A DNA stretch of 64,000 nucleotides from Temperatibacter sp965603205 (GTDB lineage Bacteria > Pseudomonadota > Alphaproteobacteria > Sphingomonadales > Kordiimonadaceae). Below the pieces are notes generated by a model. That model was not told the DNA's origin. It saw nothing but the letters and a program-made list of their open reading frames with translations, and made no database searches. Below, piece after piece: positions 9,601 through 18,520 of this stretch. Location: positions 124,001-188,000 of the forward strand of contig CBFDCC010000001.1 of the NCBI GenBank assembly GCA_965603205.1, read 5' to 3'. Every line of letters begins with the position of its first letter. The stretch's first letter is position 1. The position numbers and the translations under genes were made by a program.

Positions 9601-9999
9601 TTACAGCAAAGGGTTGGAACCGCTCATATAGACATATACTTCCTGAAATTTATTATCCCGTATACGCCAGAAATTGGTGTTTTTCAGGATTGTTGTCTGG
9701 CCTTCGCTGTCGAGCAATTCAGCAATAAAGCTTGCATTGATTCTGCCGTTGGCTTCATCAACCGCAAAGCTAAAATCCCGGTGAATAATCTCTTCATAGG
9801 CACCCATGAAATCCGTAAACATACGGCCAATATTTTCCTTGCCAACATGCAGTGTGAAGGATGTTTGTACCGTTAGCATGGCATTGTCATGAAAACAGTT
9901 CAACACGTCGCCTAGGTTTTTCTTATCAACATTTGCAAAATATTTATTAACAGCCAGATCAATCAACCCATCTCTGTCTAATGTACTTTGATATTGCAT
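9601..9999 (-). CDS. NTF2-like (SnoaL-type) protein, copy 2
   Basis: 132 residues, with GAGGAG before the ATG. The alpha-helix then curved-sheet pattern and the motif CFHDNAMLTV near residues 35-45 fit the SnoaL/NTF2-like superfamily, whose members act as small isomerases, cyclases, dehydratases or merely binding domains. It is a diverged paralogue of the preceding gene: both have CFHxxAxL early and end with YMSGxNxLx. There are 31 bp between the two. Substrate unknown. Confidence 0.75.
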   Translation of the reverse strand: MQYQSTLDRDGLIDLAVNKYFANVDKKNLGDVLNCFHDNAMLTVQTSFTLHVGKENIGRMFTDFMGAYEEIIHRDFSFAVDEANGRINASFIAELLDSEGQTTILKNTNFWRIRDNKFQEVYVYMSGSNPLL

Positions 10000-10030
10000 A
10001 ATCTACTCCTCAGATATTATTAATAGGTGA

Positions 10031-10420
10031 TTACTTCAACAGATTCTCGCCGCTCATATAGACAGAGACATCGGCGAATTTTCCATCCTTAAGTATGAAA
10101 CGGTTACAATTTTCATAGCGAGTTAGCACACCAGCCTTGTCGGTGACCTCAACGGAAAACTGCGAGCAGACGGTTTGTTCCTGTTGATCAACAGTATGCA
10201 CAAAATTGCCGTGCCATATTCTGGAATGGGCGTCTATAAGGCCATCAAACATCGCTTTGATAGCATCATAGCCGTCATGGGTTGTGTCTGAGGTCATTTC
10301 CCTTAGAACGGCATCTTTGTGGAAACATGCCATAATCATATCTTTATCGTAGTTGTCGACGCCTTCAAAATAGCGTTTTGTAACAATATCGACATAATAT
10401 TCGTAAGGATAATCCTTCAT
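10031..10420 (-). CDS. NTF2-like (SnoaL-type) protein, copy 1
   Basis: 129 residues, with AAAGG upstream of the ATG. Same fold family as the next gene in the unit (ACFHKDAVLREM near residue 30-42, VYMSGENLLK at the C-terminus). Two adjacent members suggest a heteromer or two steps on related substrates. It lies 22 bp after the racemase-like gene, so it is probably co-transcribed. No assigned reaction. Confidence 0.75.
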   Translation of the reverse strand: MKDYPYEYYVDIVTKRYFEGVDNYDKDMIMACFHKDAVLREMTSDTTHDGYDAIKAMFDGLIDAHSRIWHGNFVHTVDQQEQTVCSQFSVEVTDKAGVLTRYENCNRFILKDGKFADVSVYMSGENLLK

Positions 10421-10442
10421 ATGGGCTGCCTTTCTAGGTATG

Positions 10443-11198
10443 TTAAGATTGTGATTTATTCATAGATAAAATCATTTCATCATTGGGTCGTTCCGGAGAT
10501 GGAAATGCTGTCTTACTATGAGTCAGGTCAAGCTGTAGCATCATCTCGCACAGTTTATAGGAAACTTGCCCCGGATTAATGACAGGGACTGGCAGCCTTT
10601 CCTTGAGGTAGGCTGCTGATTGGTGCATCGTCGTTGACCCGAGTATGATAACATCGGCCCCATCTTCATTAATGGCTTTCAGGCATTCTTCTTCCAATTT
10701 ACTGAAAATAACGTCTTCCTTGCCAGCCAGAAGTTCTTCTAGGTCTGGGCGTGTCTTGATTGAGCGCAGGGATGCGCAGCGCCCTTCCAGTCCATATTCT
10801 TTCAGTGTTTTGGTGTATAGAGGAAACCACTCGTCCCACATGGTGATGATGGAAAATTTATGACCCAAACAACAGGCCATGTGATAGGAAGCCTGTCCTG
10901 GGCCAATCACGGGAATGTTCAGCTTTGATCGAAGGGCATACAGGCCTGAATCGCTGACAGTATCAATGCAAACCGCATCATACCCTTCCTCTTCTGCCTT
11001 TAAACCTGCCTCGAATACACTCATATCCATTAGCATCGTATCATAATAGCTGTCGCCTAGCGCGGCACCCCAGCTCACAGCCACAAACTCTACTTCTGCG
11101 CCAGGCATGAGTAAATCCTTGGGTAATTGCAGGGCACGGTTCGTGACCCCCGCTTGATCCATGGGAATAGGGACGATAATCTTGATTCTTTTGGTCAT
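10443..11198 (-). CDS. Asp/Glu/hydantoin racemase-fold protein without the two catalytic Cys
   Basis: 251 residues with the two-lobed Asp/Glu racemase fold: IKIIVPIPMDQAG at the N-terminus, SGLYALRSKLNIPVIGPG in the middle, and GADVIILGSTTMHQSAAYL in the C-terminal lobe. In cofactor-independent racemases of this superfamily a Cys lies in each lobe (ACFGDPGL-like and LGCAGM-like). Here the aligned positions are Thr80 and Ser188, so Cys-based racemisation is unlikely. It may be an isomerase, lyase or binding protein. It is the first gene of the minus unit, with AGGAA 6 bases before the ATG, and faces the acyl-CoA synthetase operon across a 366-bp gap. Confidence 0.78.
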   Translation of the reverse strand: MTKRIKIIVPIPMDQAGVTNRALQLPKDLLMPGAEVEFVAVSWGAALGDSYYDTMLMDMSVFEAGLKAEEEGYDAVCIDTVSDSGLYALRSKLNIPVIGPGQASYHMACCLGHKFSIITMWDEWFPLYTKTLKEYGLEGRCASLRSIKTRPDLEELLAGKEDVIFSKLEEECLKAINEDGADVIILGSTTMHQSAAYLKERLPVPVINPGQVSYKLCEMMLQLDLTHSKTAFPSPERPNDEMILSMNKSQS

Positions 11199-11564
11199 GG
11201 CTTTTCCTGTTCACACGTAGATGTTATTAGGGGCCCCTTATACTTTGTATACAATATAATCAGAATACTACTTCAGACAAGTTTTATTTTCGGTTCCCCA
11301 ATTAACACCCTCTTTGATGGAGAGCGGCACCTCAGTAACCGACAAACTTACAAGAAACCTCGTTCATAAGCACTTTCTGAGTGGCGCTCGCTTATGGATT
11401 AGAAATATGATCAAAACCCTATAGTGTGGACTCTCTCAAGTTCCTTTGACAGTACCGTCCCACGAGGTCGCGCATGCCTACACTATATTTTGACAATGTT
11501 CCATTTAGGATTTAGTGTAATAGACGTGGCGGCCACGAACCTATAAGAGGGCTGAGGGAATGCT
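11199..11564. other. divergent intergenic region between racemase-like and acyl-CoA synthetase genes
   Basis: 366 bp with no credible gene. It should hold the promoters of both units. The only notable sequence is the short motif at 11428-11451, which recurs at 42784-42807 (listed separately). AT-rich stretches occur at 11240-11300 and 11478-11520. I cannot assign -35/-10 boxes with confidence. Confidence 0.6.
11428..11451 (+). repeat. 24-bp motif shared with 42784-42807
   Basis: The two copies match at 23 of 24 positions; the core TCAAGTTCCTTTGACA is identical. The core contains TCAA-N6-TTGA, an inverted repeat that could be an operator. Here it lies 114 bp before the acyl-CoA synthetase start. 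The other copy directly precedes an acyl-CoA ligase fragment. Confidence 0.6.
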
Positions 11565-13316
11565 ATGACCAAAGATACCATCCGCAAGACGTCAGAAGAA
11601 GTCAGGCAAACAAATATGCCAGACTACCAGAAGGAAGTTGCCAAATTTTCCTGGGAAGCTGCGCGGGGTCTTTTAGACGGTCTCCCCGACGGAAAAATTA
11701 ATATTGCCTATGAAGCAATCGATCGCCATGTCCATAATGGTCAAGGGGACAAGGTTGCGCTGCGATGGATCGCCAAAGACGAACAACGGCAGGATTTTAC
11801 CTACCACGATCTTGCGGAAATGAGCAATCGCTTCGCTAATATGTTGAGAACACTTGGCGTTGAAAGGGGAGATAGGGTTTATTCTATGCTAGGGCGCGTG
11901 CCCGAACTTTATGTTGCAGCTCTTGGGACATTGAAGGCTGGTTGTGTATTTTGCCCGATGTTCTCTGCATTCGGGCCCGAGCCCGTGAAAGTGCGTATGG
12001 AAATTGGTGGGGCTAAAGTTCTGGTGACCTCGAAATCCCTATATAGACGTAAAGTGACGGGAATACGCAATGAACTCCCCAATCTGAAAGAAGTTTTACT
12101 GATTGATACCGACGAGGGAGGCGAAGGTTTGCGTGATATGAGTGGCCTGATGGGCTTAGCATCACCAGAATTTGCCGTTGAACCTATGGCACCAGACGAT
12201 ACGGCGCTTCTGCATTTTACCAGCGGCACAACAGGAAAACCAAAAGGGGCGGTTCATGTCCATGAATCGGTTATCGCTCACCATGTCACAGGCCAGATCG
12301 CACTCGACCTGCGGCCGAGTGATATTTATTGGTGTACGGCAGACCCTGGCTGGGTCACCGGAACATCTTACGGTATAGTTGCACCGCTCACCAACGGGGT
12401 CACAATGATCGTTGATGAAGCAGAATATGATGCCAGCCGCTGGTATAAGATACTGGCAGAGGAACGGGTGACTGTCTGGTATACGGCGCCGACGGCCATC
12501 CGAATGTTGATGAAGGCTGGCCCAGAATTACCTCAGGCACATGATTTCTCTTCGCTGCGTTTCATGGCAAGCGTTGGTGAGCCGTTAAATCCTGAAGCGG
12601 TGGTCTGGGGGGGTGAAATTTTGGGCAGGCCCTTTCACGACAATTGGTGGCAAACTGAAACGGGTGGCATCATGATCGCCAACTATGCGTCGATGGACAT
12701 TAAGCCTGGATCCATGGGAAAGCCTTTGCCGGGTATCACCGCCGGAATCGTTAAAAAGTCCAAAGATGGCGTCTGTGAGATCACCAAACCTTTGGCGATT
12801 GGTGAATTAGCCCTGCGGCCAGGCTGGCCGTCGATGATGCGGGCTTATCTCAATGAGGATGAGCGCTACCAAAAATGCTTCTCAGGCGGATGGTATCTGA
12901 CGGGAGATCTTGCGATGCGTGATTCTGATGGTTACTTCTGGTTTGTGGGGCGTAGTGATGACGTCATCAAAAGTTCTGGCCATTTGATCGGTCCTTTTGA
13001 AGTTGAGAGCGCCTTGATGGAACATGTTGCCGTTGCCGAAGTCGGCGTGATCGGGATACCCAATGAAACTGCGGGGGAAATCGTAAAGGCCTTTGTTGTG
13101 CTAAAGCCTGGTCATGAGTCGAGTAAGGAATTACGTCTTGATCTTATCGGGCATGCACGAAAGCTGCTTGGGCCGGCGGTTGCACCGAAAGATATTGCAT
13201 TCCGCAAAAACCTTCCGAAAACGAGAAGCGGTAAAATTATGCGTCGACTTCTTAAAGCCCGCGAACTTGGGCTTCCCGAGGGGGATATTTCTACACTTGA
13301 AAGTGATGAATTATGA
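11565..13316 (+). CDS. AMP-forming acyl-/acetyl-CoA synthetase, first gene of a 2-oxoacid dehydrogenase operon
   Basis: 583-residue ANL-family ligase close to the short AcsA type. Visible motifs: phosphate loop TSGTTGKPKG (about 219-228), WWQTETGG (about 364), YLTGDLAMRDSDGYFWFVGR with the hinge Asp (about 445), and the C-terminal GKIMRR with the adenylating Lys. Acetate or another short acid is activated with ATP and CoA. GAGGGA lies before the ATG. The stop overlaps the next start (ATGA at 13313-13316). Being coupled to E1/E2/ACP genes, its natural substrate may be something made or used by that complex rather than bulk acetate. A separate canonical acs begins at 62253. Confidence 0.88.
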   Translation: MTKDTIRKTSEEVRQTNMPDYQKEVAKFSWEAARGLLDGLPDGKINIAYEAIDRHVHNGQGDKVALRWIAKDEQRQDFTYHDLAEMSNRFANMLRTLGVERGDRVYSMLGRVPELYVAALGTLKAGCVFCPMFSAFGPEPVKVRMEIGGAKVLVTSKSLYRRKVTGIRNELPNLKEVLLIDTDEGGEGLRDMSGLMGLASPEFAVEPMAPDDTALLHFTSGTTGKPKGAVHVHESVIAHHVTGQIALDLRPSDIYWCTADPGWVTGTSYGIVAPLTNGVTMIVDEAEYDASRWYKILAEERVTVWYTAPTAIRMLMKAGPELPQAHDFSSLRFMASVGEPLNPEAVVWGGEILGRPFHDNWWQTETGGIMIANYASMDIKPGSMGKPLPGITAGIVKKSKDGVCEITKPLAIGELALRPGWPSMMRAYLNEDERYQKCFSGGWYLTGDLAMRDSDGYFWFVGRSDDVIKSSGHLIGPFEVESALMEHVAVAEVGVIGIPNETAGEIVKAFVVLKPGHESSKELRLDLIGHARKLLGPAVAPKDIAFRKNLPKTRSGKIMRRLLKARELGLPEGDISTLESDEL

Positions 13317-15322
13317 CTAATGCCGATCTGAAGCCTTATCTGAATCACAAACATGCCCGCGAATTACTTGCTGGAATGATGCGCATACGCAGTTTCGAAG
13401 GCAAATGTGCAGAACTCTATACTCAAGAGAAAATTCGTGGTTTTCTCCATCTTTATGACGGGCAAGAGGCTGTGGCAACTGGAATAATTCCCCTGCTCAC
13501 AGAGAAAGATCGTATCGTAGCGACCTATCGCGAGCATGGTCACGCTTTGGCTCGGGGCTTGCCGATGAAAGAGGTTATGGCCGAAATGTTTGGCAAGGCA
13601 GAAGGCTGTTCTGGAGGGCGCGGTGGTTCAATGCATTTATTCAGTCGCGATGCTAATTTTTACGGGGGGAATGCCATTGTTGGAGGTGGATTGCCACTTG
13701 CTACCGGTCTAGGTCTTGCCGACAAGATGCGCGCGCAAGATGCGGTGACAGCTTGCTTTTTCGGTGAAGGTGCTGTGGCGGAGGGTGAGTTTCACGAAAG
13801 TCTCAATATTGCGGCGCTTTGGAAACTGCCGGTCTTGTTTGTCTGCGAAAATAATGGCTATGCAATGGGTACCGCCCTCAATATCTCCCAATCTGAGACA
13901 GACATCAATATCAAGGTGAAAGGCTATTCTATCCAGAGCGAAGTCGTTGACGGCATGGATATTGTTGCTGTTGAGGCGGCAGCACGCCGCGCTTTGCACA
14001 GTATCCGCAAAACAGGGGAGCCATATTTCCTTGAATGCAGAACCTACCGTTTCCGCGCCCATTCAATGTTCGATGCTCAGCTTTACAGATCAAAGGAGGA
14101 GGTTGAATCCTGGCGACTGAAAGACCCTGTCATCCGGTTCCAGAATTGGCTCGATACGGTCGGGATTTTGCATAAGGATGAGGTCCAGGTGATCGAAGCC
14201 GAGATCGATGATGAAATTGAGGAGGCCGTGGCCTATGCAATAGCTGGAACGCTGGAACCTTTGGATCAATTAACCCTTCATGTTGTGGCATCTGAACGAC
14301 CAGAGCCGCAGGTAGAAGTCACCGATACGGGTACGATGATTGAAACTACTTATCGGGAAGCAGTTAAGGCCGGACTTGTTGAAGCCCTGAAGAAGGATGA
14401 TCGCGTTTTTATGCTGGGTGAGGATGTTGGTCGATATGGCGGATGCTATGCTGTCAGTAAGGGTCTGCTTGACGAATTCGGTGCGGATAGAATTCGCGAT
14501 ACCCCGCTGTCGGAATCGGGTTTCACTGGCGCGGGTATTGGGGCTGCAATTGCAGGCATGAGACCGATTATTGAAGTTATGACTGTCAACTTCTCCCTGC
14601 TCGCCCTTGACCAAATTCTCAATACCGCCGCTACTTACCGCCATATGTCTAATAACCAGTTCGGTGTTCCTGTGGTGATCCGAATGGCAACGGGGGCAGG
14701 CCGTCAGCTTGCCGCGCAGCATTCCCACAGTCTGGAAGGCTGGTATGCGCATATTCCCGGCATTAGGGTTCTTGCCCCAGCCACGCTAGAGGATGCGCGC
14801 GGTATGTTGTTGACGGCGTTAGAGGATCCAGACCCTGTTCTGATTTTCGAAAATGTCATGCTCTATAACCGTTCTGGGCAGCTTGCCGCCAATGCAGGGC
14901 CAGTCAACATTGACCGCGCCGCGTTGCGTCGGGAAGGAACTGATATTTCGCTGATCACTTACGGTGGGTCGCTATATAAGACACTTGATGCTGCTGAAGA
15001 ACTGGCCAAAGAGAATATCGAAGCCGATGTAATTGATTTGCGCAGCTTGCGGCCTCTGGATATGGAAACAATTATTGCATCAGTCAAAAAGACCCATCGG
15101 GTGTTGATCATTGATGAAGGCTGGAAGAGTGGTAGCCTTGCCGCTGAAATCGGTATGCGTCTGGCGGAGGAAGCCTTCTTTGAGCTAGACGCCCCGCTGG
15201 CGCGTGTATGTAGCGAAGAAGTGCCAATCCCCTATGCGCATCATCTTGAGGAAGCCGCCATTCCGCAAACGTCCAAAATTGTGGATGCGGCCCGATTGCT
15301 CTTAGGCAAGGATAAGACATGA
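13313..15322 (+). CDS. fused alpha-beta thiamine-diphosphate 2-oxoacid dehydrogenase E1
   Basis: 669 residues joining both E1 subunits that are usually separate. Residues 1 to about 330 are the alpha part, with the TPP/Mg motif from CFFGEG to ENN (about 148-182). Residues about 340-669 are the beta part (MLGEDVGRYGG, TPLSESGFTGAGIGAA, VIDLRSLRPLD, IDEGWKSGSL). E1 decarboxylates a 2-oxoacid and passes the acyl group to the lipoyl arm of E2. The fused layout resembles acetoin/branched-chain-type enzymes; the true substrate cannot be read here. ATGA overlaps join it to both neighbours, indicating translational coupling. Confidence 0.9.
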   Translation: MTNADLKPYLNHKHARELLAGMMRIRSFEGKCAELYTQEKIRGFLHLYDGQEAVATGIIPLLTEKDRIVATYREHGHALARGLPMKEVMAEMFGKAEGCSGGRGGSMHLFSRDANFYGGNAIVGGGLPLATGLGLADKMRAQDAVTACFFGEGAVAEGEFHESLNIAALWKLPVLFVCENNGYAMGTALNISQSETDINIKVKGYSIQSEVVDGMDIVAVEAAARRALHSIRKTGEPYFLECRTYRFRAHSMFDAQLYRSKEEVESWRLKDPVIRFQNWLDTVGILHKDEVQVIEAEIDDEIEEAVAYAIAGTLEPLDQLTLHVVASERPEPQVEVTDTGTMIETTYREAVKAGLVEALKKDDRVFMLGEDVGRYGGCYAVSKGLLDEFGADRIRDTPLSESGFTGAGIGAAIAGMRPIIEVMTVNFSLLALDQILNTAATYRHMSNNQFGVPVVIRMATGAGRQLAAQHSHSLEGWYAHIPGIRVLAPATLEDARGMLLTALEDPDPVLIFENVMLYNRSGQLAANAGPVNIDRAALRREGTDISLITYGGSLYKTLDAAEELAKENIEADVIDLRSLRPLDMETIIASVKKTHRVLIIDEGWKSGSLAAEIGMRLAEEAFFELDAPLARVCSEEVPIPYAHHLEEAAIPQTSKIVDAARLLLGKDKT

Positions 15323-16524
15323 GCGAATTTTTGATGCCATCGCTTGGGGCCGATATGGAGGCCGGTACGCTGATTCAGTGGTTGGTGAAACCTGGTGACC
15401 AAGTTAAGCATGGAGATGTCATTGCCGTTATCGAGACCCAAAAGGGCGCGATTGAAATAGAAATATTCGAGGATGGCGTTCTTGAGGCGTATTTGATTGA
15501 TATTGGTAAAAAAGTGCCCGTGGGCACGCCGCTTGCTAGTATCAGACAGACTGGTGAAAAGAAAACGAAGGTATCTATAGCACCGCCAGAGCTTCCCGAC
15601 GTCGCGCCAGAGACGGAAAAAGGGGGAAGACTTGAAGAAGATTTTACCAAACGAAAATTGGCCGTGCCTGAAAAAGGAAAGCGCTTTTTGATAACGCCCG
15701 CCGCCCGCCGACGGACAAAGGAATTGGGGCTAGATATGGTACGCTTAGAAGGCCGCGGATCAGGTCCCGACGGGGCAATCACTTTAGCTGACGTGGAGGC
15801 CCAAATTGGTAAAAAACTGGATGTCTCCGCTACGGCGGCAGGTGGGGCAGCACCAATAGAAATGACCGGCATGCGCGGGGCAATTGCAACGGCAATGTCG
15901 CGGTCAAAACGGGAAATCCCACATTATTATTTAGCCCATACGATTGATCTCTCGAAAGTTAATAGCTTTGTCACGCAGACTAACGCCAACCGCCCACCAA
16001 GCGACCGTTTGTTACCTAGTGTGCTTTATGCGAAAGCCGTTGCCTGCGCCGTGGAAAAATATCCCGAGTTCAACGGGCATTTTATCGATGGCAATTTCCA
16101 CAAAAGCAAAGTGGTTCATATTGGCACGGCTATCAACATCCGTGGCGGTGGCCTTGTTGCTCCGGCTATTCACAACATAGAGAGTCTTGATCTTGATGCG
16201 ATAATGTCGGCAATGCGTGATTTGGTATCCCGGGTACGTGCTGGACGGTTTCGGTCCTCTGAACTTTCTGATTCAACAATTACTATTTCGAGCCTTGGCG
16301 AGCGGGGCGTGGATACCTTATTTGGCATTATTTATCCGCCGCAGGTTGCTATTATTGGTTTTGGCACCCCGTCAGAACGCCCTTGGGTCTGCGGCGAAAA
16401 GTTGGAAATTAGACGTCTTGTTACCATCACACTGGCGGCAGATCACCGGGTGAGTGATGGTCACCGAGGTGCTCTTTTCCTAAATGCTATCGACAATTTT
16501 TTGCAGGAGCCGGAGACATTATGA
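15319..16524 (+). CDS. dihydrolipoamide acyltransferase E2
   Basis: 401 residues. The lipoyl domain is residues 1-78, with the lipoylated Lys42 in IETQKGAIEIE. The E1/E3-binding domain is about 124-160 (LITPAARRRTKELGLD). The CAT catalytic domain is about 175-401, with the DHRVSDG motif near 375-381 (His and Asp needed for acyl transfer). It accepts the acyl group from E1 and normally gives it to CoA. There is only one lipoyl domain. No E3 gene is nearby, so E3 must be shared. It overlaps by ATGA with an acyl carrier protein gene, raising the possibility that the acceptor is ACP-bound phosphopantetheine. Confidence 0.9.
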   Translation: MSEFLMPSLGADMEAGTLIQWLVKPGDQVKHGDVIAVIETQKGAIEIEIFEDGVLEAYLIDIGKKVPVGTPLASIRQTGEKKTKVSIAPPELPDVAPETEKGGRLEEDFTKRKLAVPEKGKRFLITPAARRRTKELGLDMVRLEGRGSGPDGAITLADVEAQIGKKLDVSATAAGGAAPIEMTGMRGAIATAMSRSKREIPHYYLAHTIDLSKVNSFVTQTNANRPPSDRLLPSVLYAKAVACAVEKYPEFNGHFIDGNFHKSKVVHIGTAINIRGGGLVAPAIHNIESLDLDAIMSAMRDLVSRVRAGRFRSSELSDSTITISSLGERGVDTLFGIIYPPQVAIIGFGTPSERPWVCGEKLEIRRLVTITLAADHRVSDGHRGALFLNAIDNFLQEPETL

Positions 16525-16766
16525 AAACTGCTGAGATAGACGTTATTTTGAGAGAAGCGTTACGCCAAATTGCCCCTGATATGGATATTATGACAATCGA
16601 CCGCGAAGCAGATTTGCGCGAGGAATTAGATATCGATTCTATGGACTTTCTCAATCTGGTAACCGCATTGAGCAAACAGCTTCAGATCGATATGCCAGAA
16701 AAAGACTATCCCAATATGATGACGTACAATACTATGATGACCTATCTTGATGAATATACGGCATAG
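16521..16766 (+). CDS. acyl carrier protein
   Basis: 81 residues with the phosphopantetheine site EELDIDSMDFLNLV, attachment Ser40, and the acidic helices of an ACP. DSM replaces the more usual DSL. It is the last gene of the four-gene operon, overlapping the E2 stop by ATGA. Fatty-acid genes are absent, so this is a dedicated carrier for the dehydrogenase/ligase system and not the housekeeping AcpP. Confidence 0.9.
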   Translation: MKTAEIDVILREALRQIAPDMDIMTIDREADLREELDIDSMDFLNLVTALSKQLQIDMPEKDYPNMMTYNTMMTYLDEYTA

Positions 16767-16938
16767 TCTAGAGCAGCCTGCATTTAATTGTAATAGACAC
16801 GCATCCAGCCGTTTTACAGAGCGTTTAAAAGATAGACCGCCCTTTCTAATTTCAGCCTGATTTTCAAGTTTTTCATCAATTGACAGTGCCACTTTGACAA
16901 TGCCCCTACAATTGTTCTTGAAAAAACATTGTAAAAAC
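16767..16938. other. convergent intergenic gap
   Basis: 172 bp between the ACP gene and the cbpM stop. No gene or clear hairpin terminator. At 16892-16908 it carries a 17-bp sequence that recurs at 31687-31703 with 16 of 17 matches (see findings). Confidence 0.5.
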
Positions 16939-17271
16939 TCACTGTTTATTTTCAGTTTCCAATAAAGTAAAAATATCTACTTTTACACTCTCTGGCTGCT
17001 GCTCGATCGCTTTTACTAATTTGTTCAACTGGGCACGCGTGCCATACAATTGGTCAAGTAGCGACAATACCAAAGGCATAGTGTCTGGCTCAACCATTAT
17101 GCGGTAATGTAATTCATAAATCAGTTGGATGCGTGCGACATCGATTTCTTCAAAATAATAAATACTATTTTTGCTAATGGGATTCAACCAACCAGCTTCA
17201 ATCCACTCAACGATCATGGGTTTTTCTACGCACATTTCTGTTAAATCTAAAATCTCTTGCAGCGTCTTCAC
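16939..17271 (-). CDS. cbpM: chaperone modulator CbpM
   Basis: 110 residues. MerR-like helix-turn-helix fold typical of CbpM (EKPMIVEWIEAGWLNP, then an IYYFEEIDVARIQLIYEL segment), which binds the J-domain of CbpA and inhibits it. It starts with GTG, and GTGA overlaps the cbpA stop, so the pair is translated together, the usual arrangement. Confidence 0.88.
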   Translation of the reverse strand: MKTLQEILDLTEMCVEKPMIVEWIEAGWLNPISKNSIYYFEEIDVARIQLIYELHYRIMVEPDTMPLVLSLLDQLYGTRAQLNKLVKAIEQQPESVKVDIFTLLETENKQ

Positions 17272-18185
17272 GATGTATACACCTCGCTTTTTCTTGGATT
17301 ATAACTATGCTTTTTTGCCCAATTGCCAATGATTTCTTTAAGGTCATCATCAATTGTATCTGGCATAGCAATGACTAAACTAACATATTGATTGCCACCG
17401 TCGATGCCTTTGCCCTTTAATCTAAGTTTAGTGCCAGTGGTAGCATTCTTAGGAATGGAAACTTCGACTTTCCCGTGAACTGTTGGCACTTCTATTTTGC
17501 CGCCCAATACAGCTTCTTGGATTGCGATTGGCACTTCTACATTGATATCCTTACCCTTGCGATTGAAAAAGCTATGTGGTTTGACATGTATCTCAATATA
17601 GGCATCACTGGCGGGTGTATTAGTGTTTCCAGCATTTCCTTGCCCTTTAAGTCTAAGTTTCTGACCGCTTTGAGTTCCGGGTGGTATGGTAATCTTCAAC
17701 GCCTTTCCATCGGGCATGGTAATTTGCTTCTTAGTACCTGTAGCGGCTTCTAGGAACTCCACATCAATAGCATAATGCGCATCCGCTGGCTGTGCTTTAA
17801 ATCCAGCCTTTGCCCCAGGGGCGCCATCCTTAAAAAAGGCGCCGAAAATACTTTCCAAATCTTCTGGATTAAAATGCTGTTGGCTAGTGGAATAATAACG
17901 CTGCCCTTGCGGACCATCGGCAAAATCTTTGTAAGATTGTTGTTGCTGATGTTGTTGTTGATTACCCTCGAAATCAATTTCGCCACGATCATAAGCCGCC
18001 CGCTTATCCTTATCGTGCAACAAATCATATGCAACGCTGATTTCTTTGAATTTTTCATCAGCATTCTTATCGCTGGGGTTAAGGTCGGGATGATGTTGTT
18101 TAGCTAATTTACGGTAGGCAGATTTAATCTCTTTCTCATCTGCTGTTTTATTAACACCCAAAATATCATAAGGATTTTTTATCAT
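17268..18185 (-). CDS. cbpA: DnaJ-like co-chaperone CbpA
   Basis: 305 residues. J-domain 1-70 with HPD at 32-34; a short glutamine-rich linker (about 76-88); two C-terminal substrate-binding beta domains (about 115-300). No zinc finger, so CbpA/class II DnaJ and not DnaJ itself. AAGGAAAG precedes the ATG. It recruits DnaK and is usually a stress or stationary-phase factor. It diverges from the ppsA gene and is the left end of the stress island. Confidence 0.9.
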   Translation of the reverse strand: MIKNPYDILGVNKTADEKEIKSAYRKLAKQHHPDLNPSDKNADEKFKEISVAYDLLHDKDKRAAYDRGEIDFEGNQQQHQQQQSYKDFADGPQGQRYYSTSQQHFNPEDLESIFGAFFKDGAPGAKAGFKAQPADAHYAIDVEFLEAATGTKKQITMPDGKALKITIPPGTQSGQKLRLKGQGNAGNTNTPASDAYIEIHVKPHSFFNRKGKDINVEVPIAIQEAVLGGKIEVPTVHGKVEVSIPKNATTGTKLRLKGKGIDGGNQYVSLVIAMPDTIDDDLKEIIGNWAKKHSYNPRKSEVYTS

Positions 18186-18520
18186 ATTCTTTCCTTAGCT
18201 ACAAAAACGGTTCTAATCACTTTTTATACATACCCTTTAAGTATGTCCAACCAGCTCTGTTCATTATCGTACTACATAAACGAAGAAGTATCATCGTTTT
18301 TCCCTGAGAAGAGAGAAGCCTACATCAAACAAACAATTTAGTCTAATAGGTATGTATGACCGCCTGCTTTTGGCCGGCAGTAGACACTTCAGGGTAGTCT
18401 CTTTGACCTATCGGATTGATTGCTGTAAGCTCGTTTCATCTCAGAGGGAGTAACTTGATACTGTGATGATTTATATAACCGTCATCTATTAAATCGGTTT
18501 TGTGGTTAGGTTAGATAATT
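18186..18520. other. divergent promoter region cbpA / ppsA
   Basis: 335 bp, AT-rich, no gene seen. Two FNR-like half sites occur (TTGACCTAT near 18413 and TTGATACTG near 18455), but neither has a good second half, so I do not call an FNR box. The promoters of the two divergent units must lie here. Confidence 0.5.

Noticed and set aside
11447..11490. TTGACA before the acyl-CoA synthetase as a -35 box
   Set aside because: No acceptable -10 occurs 16-18 bp downstream; it is better seen as part of the shared 24-bp motif.
18407..18465. FNR-like sites before ppsA
   Set aside because: Only single half sites are good; the second halves do not match, so I do not count them as FNR boxes.
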